A stretch of DNA of 64,000 bases, from NCBI RefSeq assembly GCF_018278905.1, contig NZ_CP046600.1, positions 620,001 through 684,000 of the forward strand, in the 5' to 3' direction. The stretch's first letter is position 1. The number at the start of each line of letters is the position of its first letter. Source of the DNA: Mycobacterium spongiae. GTDB lineage: Bacteria > Actinomycetota > Actinomycetes > Mycobacteriales > Mycobacteriaceae. This document shows, in pieces, positions 56,853 to 64,000 of this stretch. The notes below the pieces were generated by a model that was not told where the DNA came from, ran no database searches, and saw only the letters and a program-made list of their open reading frames with translations. The position numbers and the translations under genes were made by a program.

Positions 56853-57109
56853 GTTGCGTCCACCTGCCTTTCCTTGACAAATGAGACGTGACACGGCGCT
56901 TCCGTCACGGCCGGGGGGCCGCTACGCGCAGTGGGAACAGGCAGTTCGCCAATACCTTGCCACAGGACGGATTTCACCGCATTGCCGCGTCGATCTTTTC
57001 TCCCATGGGGACGCAGCTAATCGGTCAATATGACGCGCTGGTGGTGCGGCCGGGTCTTGCTGATGGCCAATTGGCAAACGATCAGCAAAATATCAGCAAT
57101 TTGCCACGA

Positions 57110-57967
57110 CTAGCTATCCGCGGACTGACAGATCTTCCATTGGTCGTCACGGAACTGCAGGTCAAGGCTGCGGGTGGAGCGGACCTGCGGATCGTAGGCC
57201 ATGAACGTGGTGACGTTGGCCTCGGCGTGTTGGCCATTGACGACGACCTGGTCGATGCTGGCGATGACCGGATATTGCTTGGCTGCCGCGACCCGGCGGT
57301 ACGTGTCTGCCCAGGCACGCTCGTCGTAGTGAACATAGCGATCGCGAGTCGTGCCGCAGGTAATGCTGCGCAGGGCAGTGAGGTCGCCCGTCTGGACCGC
57401 AATGTCAAAGTTCTGGATAGTGTGCCGCACCTGGTCCTCTTGAGAGACCTTCGAGTGTTTGCCGCGGGTGAGCAACACCGTGCCGAGGATGGCGATCGCG
57501 GCCAGCGCCAAGACTATGGCGACCACGGCCAGTACCCACCCGAGGGTGCTTTGTTTGGATTTCGGTAGCTTGCCGTCCGGACGGGGTGGGATCGATTGCG
57601 GCGCCGCTACTTTCGGAGAAGAACTGCCGGCCGGCGGCGGTGGGGTGATCGGCGCCGGATGAGTTGGGAAAACTTCGGTGGCGGGTTCCGGGCCAGTCGC
57701 GATGACCTGGGTCTCTCTTGCGTCGAAGCCGGGCGCGGTGAAGCGGCGTTCGCGCTGTGCCTCCGGCGGCGCCTCGTGGGGATTGTCCTCGGGAACGGGG
57801 CTGGTGATCACCACGGTCTCGGTTTGGGCGTCACTGGGCGGTGGAGGGTTGTCCCTGTTAGCTGCTTCGCCGGCATCCGTGGGTCGCTCACTCGTCGGCT
57901 CATCCCTGGGTTCGGTGGGGCCGCGATCCGGCTCGGGTGCGTTGGGCATCTCGGGTGCGTTGGGCAT
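57110..57967 (-). CDS. Conserved membrane protein (Rv0361-type)
   Basis: A 285-residue single-pass protein: a long Pro/Glu/Ala-rich cytoplasmic N-terminus (MPNAPEMPNAPEPDRGPTEP) to about residue 145, a transmembrane helix (WVLAVVAIVLALAAIAILGT), then an extracellular domain with SQEDQVRHTIQNFDIAVQTG and VNGQHAEANVTTFMAYD, similar to small alpha-beta domains (NTF2-like) of mycobacterial membrane proteins. Start ATG 57967 with GAGGAC upstream; GTG 57985 is possible. Encoded 257 bp upstream of mgtE in the same direction; that gap shows no gene. Function unknown. Confidence 0.8.
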   Translation of the reverse strand: MPNAPEMPNAPEPDRGPTEPRDEPTSERPTDAGEAANRDNPPPPSDAQTETVVITSPVPEDNPHEAPPEAQRERRFTAPGFDARETQVIATGPEPATEVFPTHPAPITPPPPAGSSSPKVAAPQSIPPRPDGKLPKSKQSTLGWVLAVVAIVLALAAIAILGTVLLTRGKHSKVSQEDQVRHTIQNFDIAVQTGDLTALRSITCGTTRDRYVHYDERAWADTYRRVAAAKQYPVIASIDQVVVNGQHAEANVTTFMAYDPQVRSTRSLDLQFRDDQWKICQSADS

Positions 57968-58110
57968 AGGTGGTGCTGTCCTCACGAAATCGAGTGGGTA
58001 TGTGGAGCTTAGCGACCCCGCCGTCGGTTGGCCTTATCGTCAGCGCCGGTCGGCGTTGTCGTCGAGGTTGGGTGCGCGAGCGGAATCGGCGGCTAGGCAC
58101 AATAGACACC

Positions 58111-58536
58111 ATGACGCCGATGCGTGATCTTCTGGGACCTGATCCGATCCTGCTGCCTGGTGACCGCGAGAGTGAAGCCGCATTGCTCGCCGGGGAAAAC
58201 CCGGCCACCGTCGCGGCCGCTCACCCCGAGGCGTCGGTGGCCTGGGCCGCACTCGCCGAAGGAGCCTTGGCCGACGGCAAGGTCGTGACGGCGTACGCAT
58301 ATGCGCGTACCGGTTACCACCGCGGCCTCGACCAGCTGCGCCGTAATGGCTGGAAGGGGTTCGGTCCGGTGCCGTACTCCCACGAGCCCAATCGAGGCTT
58401 CCTGCGCTGCGTGGCGGCGCTGGCGCGCGCCGCTGACACTATCGGTGAGACCGACGAGTACGGCCGTTGTCTGGACCTGCTCGATGATTGCGACCCGGCG
58501 GCCCGCTCGGCGCTGGGGTTCTCCGTGCCGCGGTGA
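58111..58536 (+). CDS. DUF3151-family protein
   Basis: A 141-residue soluble protein (MTPMRDLLGPDPILLPGDRE, VAAAHPEASVAWAALAEGAL, TAYAYARTGYHRGLDQLRRN, GWKGFGPVPYSHEPNRGFLR) of the actinobacterial DUF3151 family, Rv0360c by synteny. It has tetratricopeptide-like helices; no catalytic motif is known. The position between fba/mgtE and an M50 protease is conserved, though reversed compared with H37Rv. Divergent from Rv0361-type gene. Confidence 0.85.
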   Translation: MTPMRDLLGPDPILLPGDRESEAALLAGENPATVAAAHPEASVAWAALAEGALADGKVVTAYAYARTGYHRGLDQLRRNGWKGFGPVPYSHEPNRGFLRCVAALARAADTIGETDEYGRCLDLLDDCDPAARSALGFSVPR

Positions 58537-58573
58537 CTCGCTCGGATGCGCGCGGTCGCGGGTCAGCGCGGTG

Positions 58574-59353
58574 TTAGAACCAGATGCTCCAGAAGCGGGT
58601 GAGGACGCTGCCCGCCGCGGCCAGCCAGCGCGGCACCCCGGACAGTTCGAAGAGCCAGTAGACGATCCCGAAAAACCACCGGTTGAGCGCCGGCGCCAGG
58701 AAAAGCAGCAACAGGAAAACCATGGCGAACTGCTTGGCCGGGGCTAGCGCGCGTTGCGTTTCCGGACTCAGATGCGGCTCGAGTGCGCCATAGCCGTCCA
58801 GACCGGGGATTGGCAGCAGGTTCAGAACCACCGCGGTGACCTGAAGGAATCCCAGGAATGCGACGCCGGCCCACATCACGGTGTGTGCGGGGTCGAACAA
58901 CAATCGTGCGGTCGTCAGCAACAACGCCGCCAGCACGGTGTTCACCGCGGGTCCGGCCAAACTCACCAGGGTGCGGCGCGACGCCGTCATGAACCAGGTC
59001 TGCACATACACCGCGGCACCCGGGAGGCCGATGCCGCCTAGCGCTATGAACACCATGGGGAGTCCGAGCGAGAGCATCGGATGGCTGTAGCGCCGCGGGT
59101 CGAGCGTCAGGTAGCCGCGAATCGCGACATCGTGGTCCCCGAATCGCCAGGCGGTGACGGCATGTCCGAATTCATGCAGGCACAGCGACACCAACCAGCC
59201 GGCGATGACGAAGGTAAACACTCCGACGTAGGCCAGCGGCCGCGCGGTTGCTCCGGCCAGCCAGGCCAATGCGGCCCCGGCGCTCGTCAAACCGACCAGG
59301 CTCAAGAAGATCGGGCTGGGTCGGACGGCCTCGTGCACGCCCGGGTCGCTCAC
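58574..59353 (-). CDS. Site-2-protease-like zinc metalloprotease (M50)
   Basis: A 259-residue membrane protease. The zinc motif HEFGH lies in LVSLCLHEFGHAVTAWRFGD near 60-65, and a second conserved motif NLLPIPGLDGYGALEPHLS near 205-215 supplies the Asp ligand. Five or six transmembrane helices. GTG 59353 gives a length equal to the Rv0359 orthologue; the frame is open far upstream but those codons run into Rv0358. Ribosome-binding site is weak. Substrates unknown; M50 proteases generally cut within transmembrane segments. Confidence 0.85.
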   Translation of the reverse strand: MSDPGVHEAVRPSPIFLSLVGLTSAGAALAWLAGATARPLAYVGVFTFVIAGWLVSLCLHEFGHAVTAWRFGDHDVAIRGYLTLDPRRYSHPMLSLGLPMVFIALGGIGLPGAAVYVQTWFMTASRRTLVSLAGPAVNTVLAALLLTTARLLFDPAHTVMWAGVAFLGFLQVTAVVLNLLPIPGLDGYGALEPHLSPETQRALAPAKQFAMVFLLLLFLAPALNRWFFGIVYWLFELSGVPRWLAAAGSVLTRFWSIWF

Positions 59354-59363
59354 CGGTCGAAAG

Positions 59364-60035
59364 CTACCGGACCAGCAGCCAACCCTCGACGTTGCGGTAG
59401 AAGGTCGACCGTCGCACGCTGCGCGGGGCGGCGACCCCGTCGCGGACCACAGTGGCGCCGGTAGTGCCCAGCTGAGCCGCTCGGCCGCTGATCCAGCGCC
59501 GTGGCCTGCGGCGGCGACGCGGCCGGTGTTGCACGGCGGCTCGCAGACCCGGAAGCGCCAGGGTCGGCTCGATGGACATCCCGGCGACGTCGCCGTCGAA
59601 GAGTGCCGTGTCGTCGACAACGGCCTCACCGTGGATCAGCGCTTGGCCGTCGGCCGGTAGCCACCTCGCGTGGCCCACGACCACCGCCCCGGTTTCGTCG
59701 CGAATCAGGGGGACCCGGTCGGGGGTTCCGTGGCGCGCGCGTCGCGCCGCGCGGCGCCCCGCGGGCAATCCGTACGCTCGGGTCGCGGCCGTGCGCCGGC
59801 GCGGCGCATATCCCACCTCGACATCGAGCCGGTTGCTGCGCAACAGCCGGGTCAGCACCGCGGCCAGGTCCGCATCGGCGCCCACCACCACCAGCCGGCT
59901 ATAGGGACCAAGTGCGGTGTCGATTGCGGTCGGATCCTCGACATGATGGGCGGGCAGGCCGCTCAACGGCCTGGGCGGACGACCATCTCCGAACAGCAGC
60001 ACCGCAATGGCGGGCGTCATCTCCGCCCTATTCAT
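59364..60035 (-). CDS. Conserved hypothetical protein (Rv0358-type)
   Basis: A 223-residue protein starting MNRAEMTPAIAVLLFGDGRP. A central region IDTALGPYSRLVVVGADADL and LLRSNRLDVEVGYAPRRRTA is Rossmann-like, resembling lipid/diacylglycerol-kinase-like folds but with no clear catalytic signature. The C-terminus is highly basic (HRPRRRRRPRRW), perhaps binding nucleic acid or membrane. ATG 60035 or 60020 could start. It lies 10 bp from the M50 gene, probably co-transcribed. Confidence 0.6.
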   Translation of the reverse strand: MNRAEMTPAIAVLLFGDGRPPRPLSGLPAHHVEDPTAIDTALGPYSRLVVVGADADLAAVLTRLLRSNRLDVEVGYAPRRRTAATRAYGLPAGRRAARRARHGTPDRVPLIRDETGAVVVGHARWLPADGQALIHGEAVVDDTALFDGDVAGMSIEPTLALPGLRAAVQHRPRRRRRPRRWISGRAAQLGTTGATVVRDGVAAPRSVRRSTFYRNVEGWLLVR

Positions 60036-60108
60036 AGCCGTTTCATGCCTGTATCGAGGCTCCTCGCGAACCGCTGAGTAGGGTAGGTCACCGGCTGGAC
60101 CACAATAA

Positions 60109-62093
<1,985 letters not shown>

Positions 62094-62119
62094 GCGGGGG
62101 AACTGCAGGCTCTGAATCT

Positions 62120-62649
62120 GACTTGGCCAGAATGAATTTCGGTTCCAAGGGCCTCTCCGAAGGCGCCAAATGGGATCTGCTCATTGCGGGCGTTGCTTCG
62201 TTGTACCTCATTTTCATCATCTTGATCATCAGTTACCCGCGCTTTAGTTGCCGCCGCCGTCATCGTCGGTACGGTAGTGCTTTCACTGGGTGCTTCCTTA
62301 GGCCTGTTCGTGCTGATCTGGCAGCACATGCTCGGTATCCAATTGCCCTGGCTCTTCGTGCTAGCGATGACCGTGTTCGTTCTGTTGGCGGTGGGGTCTG
62401 ACGACAGCTTGCTGTTGGTTTCCCGGTGGAAGCAGGAAATCGGCGCCGGGCTCAACACCGGCGTCATCCGTGCTATGGGGGCTACCGGAAAGGTCGTATT
62501 GCGGTGGGGCATTCACAATAGGTTCCGCGCCCACTCGGCGGCTTTGACCGAAGTGGGGGAGGTGTTCGTCGCCGTTGCTGGTGCGCACCGCCGCCGAAGA
62601 CGTTGGAAAGCCTATGTCCAATCTTCGTTCGGACGGGCAATCGCGGTGA
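62120..62649 (+). pseudogene. MmpL-family transporter remnant
   Basis: Three pieces in different frames align with the C-terminal membrane half of MmpL proteins. First EGAKWDLLIAGVASLYLIFI (about 62158-62230); then, after a frame change near 62235, [20 protein letters not shown] through [20 protein letters not shown] (62245-62500); then, after a deletion, [15 protein letters not shown] in a third frame ending at TGA 62649. The second piece has [20 protein letters not shown] where intact family members carry GSDYN. The N-terminal two-thirds of a normal gene are absent. It cannot make a functional RND transporter. Confidence 0.82.
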
Positions 62650-62697
62650 ACCGGCTGCCGTAGATCAGCTCGGTGTCGGCAGGCGATTCGTCGACTG

Positions 62698-62970
62698 TCA
62701 GAGCGCTGCAAGTATAGCCCGAAGGAACGGTTCGTCTTCGCACTTAACTGCGTCCGGCAGTTCGGCGAACGGCACGCTCGATTCGTGTCGCTTCCCCTGC
62801 ATCGACATCCAAGCCGTCCAGGCGTCATGGATGTCTTCCAGCGTCGTGTCGGCGGCTTTGGCGCGAGCAAGTACCGCATAGATGAGAAGCAGTGGGTATG
62901 AATTCTCCGGGACAATTTCAGGAGCCAGGTTTCTCCTGATCCGGTCAGCAATTTCCTCCACGTAGTTCAT
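62698..62970 (-). CDS. Small protein of the TIR operon (90 aa)
   Basis: MNYVEEIADRIRRNLAPEIV, then PENSYPLLLIYAVLARAKAA and DTTLEDIHDAWTAWM: helical, acidic, no signal or transmembrane segment. ATG 62970 overlaps the stop of the membrane protein (ATGA), so it is the third cistron of the TIR operon. I do not recognise the family with confidence. It could be an accessory or regulatory protein for the upstream membrane protein. Confidence 0.72.
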   Translation of the reverse strand: MNYVEEIADRIRRNLAPEIVPENSYPLLLIYAVLARAKAADTTLEDIHDAWTAWMSMQGKRHESSVPFAELPDAVKCEDEPFLRAILAAL

Positions 62971-63464
62971 TGGAATCGCCAATTCACGTGGATTGCCAAC
63001 ACGAGATATAGCAGCGCAAACAGGCTTGGGACTAAACGCTCGATCTGTCCGAGTTCTGCGTATCGCCTCTGCCAAGCCTTGGCCCGATCCTGCTTCAGGT
63101 GCTCCCATTCGTCCTTGAACAAATGGACGCGTAGGTATTTCTCTTCAAGATTGTTGATCACGGCGAATTTCGCACTGTTCAGGTCGCGGTAGGACCGCAG
63201 CAGCATCCACCAGGAGCTGGCGATGAGCACCCCGGCGACTGCAGCGAGGGTGAGTACAAAGCTGTCCGGGTTCGCGTTATCTTGGACTCCATCGTTGACA
63301 GCGAATGCGCCGAGCGCAATAGCTAAACCGGTCTGAATGGACAAGAAGAAAGTGTTCGCCGTCGCCCTTCGGGCGGACACACGATCCGCCATCTCCACGG
63401 CGAGTTTGTATTGTTCGAACATGTAGGAATCGGGGGATTCCTGAGGCTGAGTGGGATTGGTCAT
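62967..63464 (-). CDS. Three-helix membrane protein, candidate effector
   Basis: A 165-residue protein. An N-terminal cytoplasmic helix (MFEQYKLAVEMADRVSARRA) leads into predicted transmembrane helices at about 36-56 (ANTFFLSIQTGLAIALGAFA), 68-89 (FVLTLAAVAGVLIASSWWML) and 144-160 (VPSLFALLYLVLAIHV); the segment between the second and third is charged and helical (NLEEKYLRVHLFKDEWEHLK). This shape recalls the SLATT-like/RipA-type small membrane proteins placed next to nucleotide-signal genes in bacterial conflict systems. The ATG overlaps the TIR gene stop by 4 nt. Family name is tentative; pore or channel function is inference. Confidence 0.75.
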   Translation of the reverse strand: MTNPTQPQESPDSYMFEQYKLAVEMADRVSARRATANTFFLSIQTGLAIALGAFAVNDGVQDNANPDSFVLTLAAVAGVLIASSWWMLLRSYRDLNSAKFAVINNLEEKYLRVHLFKDEWEHLKQDRAKAWQRRYAELGQIERLVPSLFALLYLVLAIHVNWRFQ

Positions 63465-63847
63465 CGGCTGCCGCCGATCAGCAGCTTCAGATTCTCCCAC
63501 GTCAAGTCGTACATCTTGTCTGTTGACTCCGCCCATGTGGGCGTCCGGCAAGTTCGATCCGGACGGTCCCGCAACAGAAAGTATGCGATGCTTTCCTTCT
63601 GGGCGATTGAGAGTTCGGCGCCAACTCCCACGGCCGTGTCGGTGTGCCCGGCGCAGATCACCGCAACAGCTTCGCATGCCCGAATCCTTACGCGCGCTTT
63701 GGCTTTCCAACCGGCCGAAGCTTCCTTAATCGACCAGTCGCAAATTTCGAACGGGGAGTCGGGATTCTTCGCCTGCCCGACAAGGAGGTTCTTCAAATCG
63801 AGGTCATGGTCGCAATCGAAACTAGTGAGAGCCCGGGTCTTAGCCAC
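63461..63847 (-). CDS. TIR-like protein, ThsB type
   Basis: A 128-residue single-domain protein. The ALTSFDCDHDLDLKNLLVGQ opening, NPDSPFEICDWSIKEASAGW, VAVICAGHTDTAVGVGAELS and WAESTDKMYDLTWENLKLLI blocks are those of the ThsB-type TIR-like family (MTH538/DUF1863). Such domains make NAD-derived cyclic nucleotides in defence systems like Thoeris. The Glu in VGAELSIAQ is a candidate catalytic residue. GTG 63847 has AAAGG upstream. Its stop overlaps the membrane protein start. No ThsA gene (SIR2/SLOG) is visible. Confidence 0.83.
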   Translation of the reverse strand: MAKTRALTSFDCDHDLDLKNLLVGQAKNPDSPFEICDWSIKEASAGWKAKARVRIRACEAVAVICAGHTDTAVGVGAELSIAQKESIAYFLLRDRPDRTCRTPTWAESTDKMYDLTWENLKLLIGGSR

Positions 63848-64000
63848 TGTTGCCTTTCGTCAGCGAACTCCTCGCGGTCGCACACCCGGTCCGCCGTTGA
63901 GCGATGGCGGAAGTCCTGGATATCGAGGACCGACCGAATGCTCACGCTACCTTAGAGGTCCGACACGCATGGCTCGTCGAATAACTACTGTCAGAAATTC
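63848..64000 (-). other. Upstream region of the TIR operon
   Basis: Contains the presumed promoter. On the minus strand a frame from GTG 63945 (MSIRSVLDIQDFRHRSTADR) runs 50 codons to 63793, overlapping the TIR start in another frame; it has a CTAAGG stretch 4 nt upstream, but there is no further support. The window ends here, so upstream operon genes may be missing. Confidence 0.3.

Overview
The window is high-GC actinobacterial DNA and clearly mycobacterial. It carries a 3601-residue PPE-MPTR protein, TtfA, an HspR-controlled dnaK operon, a 52-bp MIRU-like tandem repeat, and a long run of genes that I recognise from memory as the Rv0346c-Rv0385 neighbourhood of Mycobacterium tuberculosis. 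The organism looks like a slow-growing relative of the tuberculosis complex (kansasii/marinum-like) rather than M. tuberculosis itself, because the order and several genes differ. The species cannot be fixed from the sequence alone.

Layout. (1) 1-1014 is the N-terminal part of an asparagine permease, reading out of the window. (2) 1719-11753 is an accessory block. A TetR regulator and a lipocalin-like protein diverge, across a palindromic operator, from a long co-directional cluster: class-3 aldehyde dehydrogenase, old-yellow-enzyme reductase, an unknown protein, a tautomerase-like protein, a 52-aa membrane peptide, an acyltransferase, an internally deleted wax-ester synthase, a GMC oxidoreductase with a cysteine cluster, and an acyl-CoA synthetase. 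A doubly frameshifted and truncated pntAA pseudogene (11808-12723) ends the block. (3) 12842-17186 is the heat-shock operon dnaK-grpE-dnaJ-hspR with two HAIR operators upstream. (4) 17225-28030 is the giant PPE gene on the minus strand. (5) 28327-62093 holds aldose epimerase, flavohaemoglobin-like reductase, a lipoprotein, clpB (with its own HAIR), ttfA, pyrE, a second lipoprotein, an RNA methyltransferase, dodecin, a LysR regulator, a complete carbon monoxide dehydrogenase cluster (structural coxM-S-L plus XdhC/CoxF, MobA-like, MoxR, CoxG and VWA accessory genes), an ethanolamine operon (permease-eutB-eutC), a GH76 glycosidase, DedA, fba, mgtE, two small conserved genes, an M50 protease, purA and a hotdog protein. 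Compared with my memory of the H37Rv order, this whole segment is flipped with respect to dnaK-PPE8. (6) 62120-62650 is a broken mmpL remnant. (7) 62698-63847 is a compact minus-strand operon of lower GC: a TIR-like (ThsB-type) protein, a three-helix membrane protein and a 90-aa protein, linked by 4-bp start/stop overlaps. I consider this a candidate TIR-plus-membrane-effector defence system, and the most interesting item in the window.

How the parts work together. HspR (last gene of the dnaK operon) would feed back on its own operon and on clpB through HAIR sites at both loci. The cox genes encode a form I (AYxCSFR) molybdenum CO dehydrogenase with its maturation machinery, next to a divergent LysR gene (CutR-like). 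The ethanolamine genes form a minimal import-and-cleave pathway without microcompartment genes. The accessory block at 3-12 kb has the composition of a fatty-aldehyde/acyl-lipid pathway under TetR control.
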